A stretch of 47,500 nt of DNA from Tubiluchus corallicola (GCA_030141605.1 JAQGDQ010000489.1:1-47500); one strand, 5' to 3'; counted from the stretch's first letter, positions 1-20,899 are shown. A program made the numbers and translations. Notes: generated by a model not told the origin, from the letters alone.

Positions 1-599
1 AGCAATGTAACTGAACGAAGTACAATTAAGTTACGCATTGCTCTACATATCATACAGGTAATGTAAACACGTATCTTGACACAAACGCAAAACTATCACA
101 CGGTACAATTAAACATTCGAACAGTACAATAATTTGTGTTCACACGCAAAGCAATAGACCCCATATCATGTATATATATGTACAACTTCAAATAAACACC
201 ACAAATACAAAAAATTACAAATATTACACAACCTAAGTATTACAAAGACATTCAAATACTATAGTACTACTTAACTGAATATACATAACTTTGCTGTTAA
301 CGGAGTAAATAAAGTTAGAGCTAACTTTAGAAATAAGATTAGTTAAATTTGGCGATTATAATTTCTTAGTTTCCATTTTGATTGAAGTATATGCGGAAAA
401 TGTGCTTGCATTGTAACAGATTTATCATTAAATAATGTAGTGCTTTATCAGGCATATGATAGCATGTATATGTAATTTTATTTATTTTTTATTTTATCAA
501 CGTTGAAGGTCTGCTCCTAACAGATGTTTCACAATTTTGGCTTTTCTCTTTCCCTTTGCCTTATTCTCTCCCTCTCTCATTCTTTTTTCTCTCTCCCAT
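1..599. other. AT-rich intronic DNA, no gene seen
   Basis: No exon is recognisable here on either strand. The stretch lies upstream of the first visible GPCR exon, so it is most likely part of an intron of that gene. From about 540 it becomes pyrimidine-rich on the + strand and runs into the TC microsatellite. Confidence 0.5.
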
Positions 600-775
<176 letters not shown>

Positions 776-827
776 CATCGACCATCTATGTAAGAACATA
801 ATGATTTTCAGCACCTTCTAATTTTAG

Positions 828-1003
828 ATCGTGGATATTTTCTCACGTTGCCTGCACTGTTATTGGTTTTACTAACGAATTCTTCATGATTGCCAGTTCG
901 CTGTCTTTGTGCAACATCACAATCAATCGTTACCTGATGGTTTGCAAACCTATACAAGCCAAGACATTCTACACATACAAAAATTCATTTATTACTTGTG
1001 CAG
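828..1003 (+). CDS. GPCR internal exon: ECL1, TM3, ICL2, start of TM4
   Basis: The exon follows a good acceptor (pyrimidine-rich, ending TTTTAG at 822-827) and ends at a GTAAAA donor at 1004. It reads 58 full codons plus one base at each end. The translation shows the ECL1 tryptophan and the TM3 cysteine (SWIFSHVACTVIGF), then TM3 running into ITINRY and the ICL2 stretch LMVCKP. NRY replaces the usual DRY, as in melatonin-type receptors. The split codon G|TT joins it to the exon at 4052 and gives a continuous TM4 (FITCAVAWLMALIL). TM1, TM2 and the start codon are not in the window. Confidence 0.85.
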
Positions 1004-4000
1004 GTAAAATGTGTTGATAACGGCGTAAATAAACACTTTAGAGTTAATATAAACTCCTAAGCGAAGTAGACTTAATGTCATTCTACCAAATCATGCACTA
1101 TAAGCCTTTTCACAGTTTTGTTGCATGCACGCGCAGTTGCTGTAGGCCAAATGTTAAGTGTACCACAGCAACGCATCTTAACTACAATCGTCACATGATG
1201 TGTGTATAAAACAAAGCCGTCTGCCACATCAGTTCAGTGACTTCAGTTACTTTGTGTGTGTTTCACTTAACTGTGTATTAGTTTGTGCATGAAGTGATTT
1301 ACTAGTTTGTTTGGAACTAGAAAAATATGAACTAGGTTGTCGTGGCGCTAAAATTGTCGCTGGGGTGTTTTGGGGAGAGCTAGCAACCAACATTGGCAGG
1401 TTTATCAGACTGTTTTTGTCGTTGCAATGTTTGTGTTAAACAGATGAAATCACTGAATGAAAACATGGTTTAACTTTGCGATATGTAATGTATTCGAAAT
1501 CATAGTCTCATTGTCAATCCACATATACACGAGAATTGTAACCATAATCAACAGTAGTACAAATGTTAAAGTAAATACATCAGCCAATATATCATGGCAC
1601 CTGAGTCTCAATGTTCTAATCACCAAAACCACTGTTTAAGCCTATTGCTTGTCCACTCATCTTGCTACCAAGTCAAGAGTAGAAGTGATTCACAGAGAAG
1701 CCAAGTGACCCAGTTCTATACAAACATATAGCAGTAGCAAGTACATACATATATTGGAAACTTCCAAGTGTACAAACAGATGTCAGCACTGACTTAGTGG
1801 TAGTGAAAAACAAAAGTTTAAAACTACGAATCAAAATTATTAATAAACTGTAAATTAAATGCTCACATCTGCGACATAGTAAGGTTCTAGCTAGCTGTTA
1901 AATGCATTAAAACTGTTGTAATTAAAACAGCTTGGGCTGCGAGGCATTGTCTCTGGAACTGTGAAAAGGCCTATTGGCTCAAATGTGTGACCACATAGAT
2001 AATAATTTTTATCTGTTATCATAATTGGTTTTCCACCCATAATTGGGTAGTGCTGTTTTGGTTGCAAAAACCCAATTGTTATCTGGAAAGGTTTTGCTTA
2101 ACCCTTTCATACCCGTTGTATCCCGTGGGATACGAGAATATTTTCTGCCTTTAATTAATAAAATTTTAAAACTGACAGTTATTTGATCTGTTAATAGTTA
2201 TTTTGATTTAAGCCAATAACAATAGACTAAAAATAGTGATAAAATGGCAAACTAGAAAATCTACATAGCATAAAAAACTGTGCAAGGTACAGTACTTTAG
2301 AGACGACTTTGTACAGATCAGCATAGCATGCATACTAAATGTCTTAAATACTTTAAAAAATTATCAGTATTTGCAAAATGAAGCACATTTTATGCTTCCA
2401 TTTAATCTCAATGTATCCCGTGAGATACAGGCTATATTTAGCACCAGGGCACAGGTAGAAAAAATAATTATTATGTGTAAAGAAGATGGACATACTGAAC
2501 AAAAGTACCAAGCCAAAAAATTTTTTTCTTATTAAAAAATAATTTGGGACTGAAAGGGTTAAAGATGCCAAAAGATGGTGGAAACGTTATATCATGGGTA
2601 TAGCGGTGTGTCTATACAGTGGATACAATGCTTTGATCAGGGCCAGCCACTTCCAATTTGTAGTTGACAAGGGAAAAAACGAAAAGGCAGGGGATAGTTA
2701 TATGATTTCACAGTGAACAACTTGAAAGATAAATAAATTATCTTGATTACATAGGCATAAGTAGTTTAGTCCCTTTATATGATGTATTGGTGGCAATACA
2801 TCGTTTTAAAGCAAGAGAAAACAAGCGACTAAATTTAGAGAGCTTAAGAAAGTAGTGTCTCTTGCTTAACAAATCAAAAGCATTATCTCATAATATCTCA
2901 TAACTGTCTAGCAAGAATTGCATGTTTTTATACATTTCCAAAGCACATTGCAGAAAACTGTTAAAGAATATTGCCCCAGAGAAAGTCGGCATACTCAAAT
3001 ATAGGTGGTACCGTAAGAAACAGAGAATTATTTTATGTAAATTAATTTTGCATGTCATGTAATTAATAAGTTTAATATAAGTATGTGCTTTTATTATGTG
3101 TTAACATTAGGTGCACATGTATTAGTTAGTGATCGGTGACATCAGCTGCACCCATTTGTTAGAAACAGTAATAACAGCAGTGTCAGGGCAATTCCAGCAT
3201 ACAACAGCGAGCAGCTGCATTCATTTCATATCTCAGTGTGAAATGGCAGTCATGACTATTATATACTTTAAGAAGACAAGTTCCTACTTGTCTGTATAAC
3301 AGCTGCACGTAGCACCATGTTTCACAAAAATGCGGCCAGACGTTCAGTATGTAGTATCATGTTTCTCTAACACTAGCACCCACGGATGATTGACAGCTAG
3401 CCAACCGTGCCCAATTTGTGCCCATTTGACCAATCAGTATGCTTGTTATAAATTCAGCTGATAGTCCCGCCCACTTAGCCAATGAGCACTCAGCTGCATC
3501 GACCAATCCGTTTTAAGATGACCATTGACCAGCAAGTCAGCAGAGAAAACAGAACTGTTGTCATGTGCTAAAAATAGATTTTCTAAAAATAGAACTGACA
3601 TCATGAGCCAAAAATAGCATCATCAGTGGACCATATGTGAGCAGTGTCAGACGCTGCAGGAAACGGTTAAGATTACCGTTTTGCAACTTGTGCTATAATA
3701 TTATGTACTTGTTGTCGCTCTTTACTCCCTAGTGTTATATTATGATTGATGTTAGCATACTACAATAAAGCTATATGGTCACACCATTTACATTCGGAGT
3801 TCAATGTTTTTACGTAAACACTTGACACCATTTCCTGCAGAAGACTTCAAACATTATTTACTCATAGATTTGTAAAAGTACAAATCCAAGAACTAATATT
3901 TGATGAGAGGTTTGCCTATATGCGAAAATAAATAGACAAAATAAAAAAGTGAATGTAATGTGAATAAAGGCACAATTTGTGTGTAAAAAATAAAGCTGTG

Positions 4001-4728
4001 AAGTACAGCAATTTGTAAATTTTTATTAAGGGTACATGTATATTTTTTCAGTTGCCTGGTTGATGGCATTAATTCTATCTGTTGCTCCCCTTTTCTTTGA
4101 TGGTTATGACTACCGTCCTGTTCAGAGCATTTGCTTCATTGTACCATGGAAAAATCCAGCATACATGGCAAGTCTCTGTGGCATTGTCTTTCTGGCATGT
4201 GTTGGTAGCATGTCTTACTGTTACTGGAACATCCTTACAGAAGTACGCAACAGCAGGAAGCGAACTGCTGCAGTACCATCAGCATCAAAATCTGATACTT
4301 CACAAAAAGTGGTGACACAATCAAGGACATCGACGCATGCATCATTTGAGTTTGGTGTGCCATCACGTTCTCAAAATTCTGCAGAAACCGAAGAAATGGT
4401 TGGCAAAACATCGTTTCGAATGGTTCACGTTTCAGTCATTGATTCACAGTCCACTAAGAAACAACACAAGTTGTCTGACAACCGTAAAAAAGACGAGTTG
4501 CGATTGACCGTTTCCTTTCTTATCGTATTCATAGTTTTCAATGTGTGCTGGGCTCCCTACGTAATGTTCAGTATGATATGGGCATTTACCGATTTACAAA
4601 TCCCAACTCAGTGGGAAAACGCCGCCATATTGTTAGGGTACTCTAACAGCTGCTGGAATCCAGTAATTTATGGCGTCATGAACAGGAACTTCCGGATGGG
4701 ATACAAACGTCTACTGTGCGGAAAATAG
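828..4728 (+). CDS. Class A (rhodopsin-type) GPCR, melatonin/amine-receptor-like, 3' part of gene
   Basis: A seven-transmembrane receptor of the plasma membrane; only the last 283 residues are in the window. Two exons (828-1003 and 4052-4728) join in frame. Visible in order: ECL1 Trp and TM3 Cys, NRY at the end of TM3, TM4, an ECL2 cysteine (QSICFIV) that would pair with the TM3 Cys, TM5, a long Ser/Thr-rich ICL3 of about 85 residues, TM6 with FNVCWAPY, TM7 with NSCWNPVIY (NPxxY), and a short tail NRNFRMGYKRLLCGK with a cysteine that could be palmitoylated. NRY plus this TM7 resembles melatonin-receptor-like GPCRs. The CWxPY motif is general to amine-type receptors, so ligand and G-protein coupling cannot be assigned. 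The 3.0 kb intron carries a MITE. Confidence 0.85.
1004..2097 (+). other. GPCR intron, left part
   Basis: Intronic, with no exon seen. A TATAAAA at 1205-1211 lies about 25 bases before a TCAGTTCAGTGACTTCAG stretch. This looks promoter- or LTR-like, but no transcript-level evidence is visible. Two 60-codon frames at 1450-1639 overlap each other on opposite strands and look like chance. Confidence 0.5.
2098..2562. mobile_element. piggyBac-like MITE, copy 1
   Basis: The element is bounded by TTAA on both sides (2098-2101, 2559-2562) and has terminal inverted repeats TTAACCCTTTCA. Near-palindromes of the form GTATCCCGTGGGATAC lie at 2118-2133 and 2413-2428. A second copy in the opposite orientation lies at 46651-47118 and matches along the full length with scattered substitutions. 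TTAA target duplication with CCC-starting ends is the signature of piggyBac-type transposons. No transposase frame is present, so it is a non-autonomous element. Confidence 0.85.
2563..4051 (+). other. GPCR intron, right part
   Basis: No exon is seen. The tract at about 3100-3830 has a repeat-like flavour (clustered CAGCTGCA/GCTGC words, an AATAAAG at about 3764), reminiscent of an LTR, but I could not find matching ends or a target duplication. The last bases (TATTTTTTCAG) form the acceptor of the next exon. Confidence 0.4.
4052..4728 (+). CDS. GPCR last exon: TM4 to C-terminus
   Basis: Starts after the TTTTTTCAG acceptor and completes the valine codon split with the 828-1003 exon. An ATG at 4036 upstream of the acceptor gives an open frame but is intronic. 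The exon encodes the rest of TM4, ECL2 with its cysteine, TM5, a long ICL3, TM6 (FNVCWAPYVMF), TM7 (SNSCWNPVIYGVMNRNF) and a very short tail ending at TAG 4726-4728. ICL3 is rich in Ser, Thr and Lys, giving many possible phosphorylation sites. Confidence 0.92.
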
Positions 4729-4864
4729 TCTACTGTATTAGACAAATACAAAAACAATTATTTACCGTCGATCGTTAGACACACACATTACAACAAATTA
4801 CAACTATTTACAACAAAAGAGATAAGGATGTAACACACAAATAATGAACAACATCTACGGCATA

Positions 4865-4950
4865 TACCCTGGCATTGGCAGTCGGTAGACTCGAACTCAG
4901 GACTGCGTGGTTGCAGTGCGAAATCTTGACTTTGGCCACCCAACTTAGGA
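4865..4950 (-). repeat. tRNA-derived SINE-like fragment
   Basis: On the minus strand the motif GAGTTCGAGTCTACC (4884-4898) closely fits an RNA polymerase III B box. A TGGCCAAAGTCAAG stretch 40-50 bases upstream is an acceptable A box. There is no closed tRNA cloverleaf, so this is a tRNA-like SINE head or relic, not a working tRNA gene. Confidence 0.35.
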
Positions 4951-6966
4951 GAATTTTAAGTTTATTTAATAGTCCCTCTGCAAACGGTATCTCCAGTTTC
5001 ATCGAGTACTGAATGAATAATACGTTTCTGTAGTTGACTGGTGTGCTGACGCAATCAGAATGATCACGTGACCGGTGATTGTTCAGCGCGCACGAGTCAG
5101 CAGAAGACGAGTGTACAAGAACGGACATGTTTGTTTAGATTACTAGTGTTATAAAAGGTTTCGTTAGCGTCTTTGTTTGTGAAATTGTCATAGAAGTTTT
5201 TGTTTCACACCGCAAGTTGTGTAATACAGAAGATATCAATATACAAATTTTTGTGGCAAGTTTGACTGTTTTACGATTTTCGATGTACAAGTAAATTATA
5301 GATAATTAGTGCTGAAACTTGGGTGAAGTGACAGGGCATCGCCACAACTGGTTGATTTGATTATTGATTATTTGATATCACCAATAAAATACATGTCAGT
5401 GAATGGTGTCGTAATTTGTGTCTATGTTTGCAAGGTGTTACTGATCTGCAGGGTAAGCGGAAAGCCCGTGGGTGGTTCAAATTAACTCTGGCTGCGTTCC
5501 AACTTTTCCACATTTTCTGCTTTTCATGTTTCGTTTCAAAACTCGATTAGTAGAACTCCGCAGATGCGTCGCAATGTTTAGGCGGGGTGAGAAGGGGAAA
5601 TCACCCCCGGGAGCAAGAGTGAGACGGTGCAAAATTGTTCTAAAGTTCAATGACTGTTAGTTATTAATTAATAATCTGAAATTAACAAAGCAAATAACAA
5701 AAGTTTTCAAGCTACAGCATTATTGCCTAGTCAGAGATCATTGTTACTGACTTAATTACTAGAGAAGTACTAATTACTACATGGAGGCTAGAGAACAAGC
5801 TAATGTTGTTATTTAATGGCATGTGTACCGTGTCTTGTGGCTTAGCAAATCGATAATTTTGGGAGAAATCATTGGCGTTTTTAAATGCCCATGGTAAAGT
5901 TGTGAAAACCTGCAGTGTTCTGTATCTCACATAATCTTTGTATGTTTTAATACTGGAGCTGAATGTTTAAAGACTGTTATGTTATGTGCAGATAACACAT
6001 AGGAAAGAATTATTTTGGTGTAATAACGCAATTCTTAGAAAAAACTTGTTTATCTTTATCTTATCATGTCGAAAAAGGAAAATCGGGCTCAGGCCCGGAG
6101 GACTCAAAAACACACACAATTTGTGGCTTCACCAATGAAATAAATAACCAGAACATTAAAGGGGTAGAGCGTTAGAAGTTTTTTACCCCCGAGCTGCCAC
6201 AAACACTTGGGACGCCGCTGGATTTCTGTCATTTATATATGAACGTGGACACAAAAAATTTCTCGACTAGAAATGTTAAAAAAGCTGTTATTGTATTATT
6301 TATTATTAAAGTACCACTGAAGGCATATTTAATGCTATGGTCAAATCACTGTTTTGTCTTCAATCACCTAAATTAGATATGTACGACAGATGAAAAAATT
6401 TTAGTAGAGAAGTAAAGCGTACGAGAATGTTAGCACTTTTCTATTTAAAATTTCTATTTTCTGATTAGTTCTGCTCTTTTTTTTCGAAATCTCGCTGCCA
6501 AGGATGCCTTGTGTCGGTTGTTTCAACTAATAAAGTAACAAACGTCCGATAACTGCAGATATTTAAAAATTGCAATTATTAGGATGCCGGTAACTCCAGC
6601 TAATTGGCCATTCACTGGAAAGTAAAGAAATTTTCTACCATAAACAGGAAAAAGATGTCACTTTTTCAGTTATTGATTATCATTGCTTCATGTCACAGCT
6701 CAAAACTTTGATTTCCGTAATGAAAGTTTCAAATTGGGACTTTTGCAATTGTCGCACGTCTTTCAATGATGTAAAAACGTTATCAATAGTTTATCTGTCA
6801 TCAGACTTTGAGACAGTTTTAGCATTATTAACATTGTCTATATCCGACTGTTTACTTATTGACAGTTTTACAAAATCCTAAGCATATAATTAAAAAGTCG
6901 ACAAAATCATTGCGACATCTTTTGATTTTATGTGTTTGCTCGAGTGGAACTACAAGCAATGATTAC

Positions 6967-6972
6967 TTTATT
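6967..6972 (-). terminator. Candidate polyadenylation signal of the coiled-coil gene
   Basis: Minus-strand AATAAA about 260 bases after the TAG at 7231-7233. It is the nearest canonical hexamer I see, but in AT-rich DNA chance matches are common. Confidence 0.35.
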
Positions 6973-7230
6973 GACAAAATCTATACGGAAGTTGAACATC
7001 CATACTACTGATGTTAGAGAATCTTTCAAACCCAGTGTCAGAGAGCCTTCCTATTCCTGTAAGGATACTACTAAAGGCTTGCCGGAGACCACAGAACACA
7101 AAGAACAGACCACTAATTATTAATAAACACACCAAGAACAGATTACTAATAAGTTATTATTAGAGTCTACCCTGGTATACTATAAATTGTACTATAAATT
7201 ATAAATTAAACAAAAAACGACTATCACAGT

Positions 7231-16348
<9,118 letters not shown>

Positions 16349-17689
16349 CTAACTATTGAATGGCGAAATGCATCTAATAGTGAAGAACCAGCAGCGCGAA
16401 CACGAAATTGTGTTTGTGTGATAATAATTCTTTCACGTAAGTCATCTTTGAAAAATAAGTTTCCTTTCATTATTTTAAAGAGCAGATTGTTTTGACCTTC
16501 ATTTTAAGATTGGATCCGGCTTTGCTTTAAGCGTAATTATAATGACAATGATAACATAATCAGTTCCTCCCTCAAACGGTTCCAGAAGCTCCATCTGTCG
16601 TAAGTTTTAAAAAAGGGCGTTTTAGTTACTGCATTGAAGAATTTTACTCGAAATTTACAAATTTCAATTTAAAAGTTCTCGCTAAGAATTATGTTGCAAT
16701 GTGCATGGCTTCTAAAACCAGAAACTTTGTTTTTTATATAATCATATGCTTCACTTGCAATCTTAATATCTCCACAGAATAAGGATGGTTTCATTAGACG
16801 ACCTCTTTTGGTCTTTCACCGTCCTTTTTCCACGCTTAAGTAACTTATTTATTATATTAATTTATGCGTTTTGATATAATACTATGGAAACAAAATCTGA
16901 ATATCAAAATACGAACCGTATTTCTTTTTTTTAAATCTATTTCTGTTCATTTTAGCAACTGAATTTAAACCTCAAAGCTTTTAAACTTTTACTTAGTTCT
17001 TTTTTTGATAATTTTGTAACTACGGTATGTATAGTTTAATATGTATATCACATTTTGCGTTTTTTATATTAATATTTTGTAAAGTTTTAGTACACTCGAC
17101 GTGGATATAAAAGCGTCTATGGCTAATTCTTGCTGTCGAGTTTAAATAAAGATTTTATCGTATCACCCAGGCGACAAGAAAATGACTTGGGTAGAGGGTA
17201 TAGCGGTTTCAAACGTACAAAGAAATTTGGTCACAGCTAAATTTTCTGAATTACAAGACACCTGAAACCACAGACGGCTGGTTCATTTTGAAAATTTGTA
17301 AGAATAAAACTACAGTATAAATTTTTACGACAATTTCTAATTCAAGTTTACGTTGTGGAATAAAAAAAAGTTTGGACAAAATATACGTAAAGTTTACACA
17401 CATTTACAATATAGGAAATACAATTTGACATTTTTCAAATTTGAAAATTTTGTAAATATTTAATACAGGTATTTCATACTGAAAGAAAAAGTTCTCTCTT
17501 ATTAATAGGCACTAGATGTAAGCGAAGTACAATTTGTCTTATTTTTTCTGCATACTTTTAAACAAATCGGTTATTTTTTCCATAGCATTTGTTAAGGCTA
17601 TGTATGACAATAATTTTAAATAAAGCATTAAACGATCAGAAAAAGAAAAAACGAAATTTTTATTAGAGTAGAATGAGTCTATTTTGCTG

Positions 17690-17695
17690 TTTATT
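17690..17695 (-). terminator. Candidate polyadenylation signal of the RhoGEF gene
   Basis: Minus-strand AATAAA, with a second at 17659-17664. These are the nearest canonical hexamers I find downstream of the stop at 19020, implying a 3' UTR of about 1.3 kb. Non-canonical signals could be used earlier. Confidence 0.25.
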
Positions 17696-18028
17696 TAGGT
17701 TAAACAAAAGACCATTAATGGCATCAACTTATGTAAATAAAAAACATTGTGCAATAATGAATAAAAAGTAACAGTCAGTCACACTTAACAAACTGGTACC
17801 ATCTAAAAAAGTATCAGAAAACTATTGCTTCAACCATACTGGGGTGTGCGATTACCAACGATTACTTCATCTTGGCGCCAACACTGATTTCCACTATTGC
17901 CACTTTAACCTCGCGTGTTGTTAAGAAAGCCGAAAAATATAAGTTACTATTAATTTATAAACTAGATTGTAGAAATTTACATAAATTATTATGTACATGC
18001 GCGCAGATTACGAGTTAACCATTATTAA

Positions 18029-18054
18029 TAATATTAATAATAATAATAATAATA
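18029..18054. repeat. (AAT)n microsatellite
   Basis: AATATTAAT followed by repeated AAT trinucleotides. Confidence 0.9.
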
Positions 18055-18806
18055 TCAGACATCACCTAAGGTAAACAAACTAATATGGATACATAACAAA
18101 TGAAGTGTCGCCGCTGTAAACCATTACAGAGTGCTTCTTAACGAATATTTTTCCATTAAACGTAAACGAAACAACCTCATCATTCCAGCTAACAGGCAAT
18201 TTAACAGCTTCAGAAATTTACAGACATTACAAAAGTTTAAAAATTATTCTTTTACGTTCACTGGAATGACTTATTTTACTTGCACTTGCTTTACAATAAT
18301 TTTTAGTAAATGCTATATTATGTGTAATAAATACAATAATAAATTGAACCTAATGTTAATATTTGTGCATAAAGTCTACCTTTCACCATTATTACAGGTT
18401 TGCATGACATTTACAGTGTAGTTACATTATAATAACAGATCATAATGGCATACTCCATTGAATTTCACATCGACGCATCTTGACGAAAAAAATAAACATG
18501 CCTTGTGTTAGATTGTTAAAAAAGTACATGCAGTACATCAGTGTCAACTCTTTCGCCCCACTTATACGAGGACATATGAAAATCTTGTTTGGTAATGCAT
18601 AGAAGATGATCACGTTCATGAATTCATCTCACGTTATCACTTGTGCAATAAAAAATATCACGTCATGCATACAGTCAGATCACAGGAGTTGTAACAGCAG
18701 GGCCACGAGGAATATATTGACCGACACGGTTGCATCACAGCAGCCCCGGGGCGTTGGATCCGTATTGGATAGGCCTTCAACCCGTCCAACCCGCTTTCAA
18801 TTCTGT

Positions 18807-18846
18807 TCTCGCGTCACGATGAGCGGGCGCAAACTGTGACGCGAGA
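18807..18846. other. 11 bp perfect inverted repeat (hairpin) in RhoGEF 3' UTR region
   Basis: TCTCGCGTCAC (18807-18817) pairs with GTGACGCGAGA (18836-18846) around an 18-base loop. It sits in an unusually GC-rich patch (18690-18880), about 175 bases downstream of the RhoGEF stop codon. Confidence 0.7.
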
Positions 18847-19019
18847 CCCGCGGTCGGGTAAACATTGTCGGTTGTGCCGCTGCCCAACTAGGAAAATCAA
18901 AATTGTGCATAATCTCAAGTAAAAATAAAAAAAATCAATATGTACATACATAAACTAACCGTGTATTTACAAGCAAAAGGCGTGTTAAGGCAAATTATAG
19001 GCACATGAAATAGCGAGTG

Positions 19020-20899
19020 TTACAAGTGACTAACTTCATATCGATCTGACTGACTTATGACTTGATCAGGTGGCGCTGAACGACCGCCACCCCTGCCTCG
19101 CTTTTTCTTCTTCTGTTTCTTATTTTTTCGTTTTGCTCCGCTACCGCTCTGACTGCCGCCGCCATCCGGACCGGAAGACGATTGTTCCATCGGAGTGCTA
19201 TCACTTGTCGACTTTCCAGATTCCTTAGCACCTCCCGTGGTGATGTTCCCGGGAGCAGCAGCTTCAGTAACATGCTTCGCACTGGCGGCATCGTTTTTTT
19301 GTTCAGCTACCACAGCTGAAAGATCATCTCTGATTTCATGCAGATCCTTAACTACGCCTTCAAGATGTGATTCGATATCTTCTCTCTTGACATCATCACC
19401 TTCTTGTTTTTCCACTTCAACTAGTGCGGTCAAGTCGTCTTGTTGTGTATTTACATTTTCCTGGTCATGCTGTGTGCTATCTGTTTCTGGAGGACATACA
19501 GCAGGTTCACTACGGTCGCACGTCAGTGACTCACTATTTGCGTGTTCACTACTCGCCTCACGTTTCTCGCTAGAGTAAGAAACGTCGCAACTTTCTCGTT
19601 CTTGTAACTGAACCGTCACACAGAAGTCGGACGACCGTCGCTTCTCTGACTCCCAACTCTCCGACGATTCCCCGGGATTATCGGGTTCGCGTTGTTGCTG
19701 TTCCGGAGAAACTACAATACGTTCTACAGTATAGTCTTCATCCTCACCGGGTGCGCTCTGATCGATATGTACAGGAACAACAAGATCAATATCGTCCACT
19801 TCCTGATCAACACCTTTAAATGTAATTTCTTCATCAGGTTCCGTCGGTTCGGAAGTTTCTGCAATGTCAACATCATCACTAGCACGATTATCTGTTTGTG
19901 CATTGTCACCTGGAACAATAAGAGCATTCAGAAGCCGCGATGCATCGGAAATCTCAGCATTTTCACAGTCTTCCGCAACTAGTAGATCTTTGCCTTTCAC
20001 TATTTGTTCTAACTCTGCCTCACATTCAACCAGGATGTTATCTGTATCGACTGCATCGGATACATTCTCAGCTTCCAACGCGATGTCGGTTATTATGTTG
20101 CTGAAAGCTGGTTCGGCAGTGTTTTCGGACGTGCCGCCGGGTGGTAATGTCTCTGCTGGAACATCGGGAAGCGAACAGTTAATTGGATTTTCAGATAAAT
20201 CGCCACTGGTAACTTTATACATGTCTGCACGATCCATTTTAGCATCAGGGACACTATCAGTTTCTTGTTCACTGTCAGCTACCTTAAGGTTTGTCTCAAT
20301 AAGTGGCGATTCTTCAATGGGACCAAATGGCTCGGCCGCAGATTCCTCGACGCACATGTCCACAGGTGCGGCAGCAGTTTGTTGATCATCATCGACTTTC
20401 ACATCTTGGATGTCTTCCACTAAAGTTGTATCTTCCAAGTTTGATTCATCTCCTAACGCATTCTCTCCAAAGTGAGCACCATCTCCTGAAAGAACGGGTT
20501 TTTCTTCGTCAACTGTAAGTTCAGCTGAATGTTCTGCACATGTCACACAATCGCTCTCCACTAGTTTTTCTACGTTTCCTGTTTCCATTTCAGCATCCGC
20601 TTCTTCCGCAGTTTTAGCATCGTCTGCATCAGCATCGACAGACTTTCTATCAGCATCTTCCTCATCCCACGAATAATCGTCAATGTTGGTACGAGGAATG
20701 TCATCATTTTCTCCAGCATTTGCATCATCAGTGCAGGAGTTGTCTGGCGGGGCCGTTATTTCCGACGATTCGGCACAGCCGTCTACGGCGACAACCGGTG
20801 CAGCTTCAATCGGAGTACCATCGCTAGTTCGTAATATGGGATCGTCGGTGCGACGCAAAGGCACATGTGAGGGAAAAACTTCCTTTGTTTCGACATACT
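19020..20899 (-). CDS. ARHGEF11/12: RhoGEF last exon: acidic C-terminal region, basic patch, PDZ-ligand-like end
   Basis: Begins after a TTTTACAG acceptor and completes the Glu codon split with exon 22001-22184. It encodes 625 residues plus TAA (19020-19022). Very rich in Asp, Glu, Ser and Val and without hydrophobic core segments, so it is probably disordered. Near the end is KRKNKKQKKKKRGRGGGR (residues 1294-1311), an NLS-like basic cluster, then EVSHL. Ser at -2 and Leu at 0 fit a class I PDZ ligand. The frame is open without interruption, which strongly supports coding. Confidence 0.9.

Larger units (their letters stand above)
4729..7230. other. Intergenic spacer between convergent genes
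   Basis: This lies between the GPCR stop (+) and the coiled-coil gene stop (-). There is an AATAAA on + at about 5384, a possible GPCR polyadenylation signal about 650 bases after the stop. A TATAAAAGG stands at 5150-5158 after a GC-richer stretch, with no convincing gene downstream. Small frames at 4808-5128, 5472-5660, 6690-6881 and 6932-7123 show no recognisable domain or splice structure. Confidence 0.5.
16349..19019 (-). other. Spacer between RhoGEF stop and coiled-coil gene
   Basis: It includes the RhoGEF 3' UTR and whatever promoter the coiled-coil gene uses. I see a TATAAAAGC at about 17105 and an AATAAAG at about 17147 on +, 40 bases apart in an LTR-like arrangement but without defined ends. 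There is also an (AAT)n run at 18029-18054 and a strong hairpin at 18807-18846. No further exon can be supported. Confidence 0.45.

Noticed and set aside
3099-3830. Possible LTR in the GPCR intron.
   Set aside because: No inverted TG/CA ends or target duplication could be matched, so it is only mentioned in the intron description.
4036-4051. ATG at 4036 as start of the GPCR frame.
   Set aside because: It lies upstream of a strong acceptor, and the upstream exon joins in frame at 4052. A receptor starting in TM4 would not be functional.
4808-5128. 106-codon minus-strand frame.
   Set aside because: Overlaps the tRNA-like repeat, has no domain and no matching splice partners.
16500-16594. Minus-strand small frame beginning MELLEPFEGGTDY at 16594 as a first exon of the coiled-coil gene.
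   Set aside because: No acceptable donor follows in the right phase (only GTTATC). The remainder reads as hydrophobic low-complexity intron.
17830-17935. Short minus-strand frame ending VAIVEISVGAKMK-stop as an alternative last exon.
   Set aside because: Only about 15 codons after a weak AG; a chance frame is likely.
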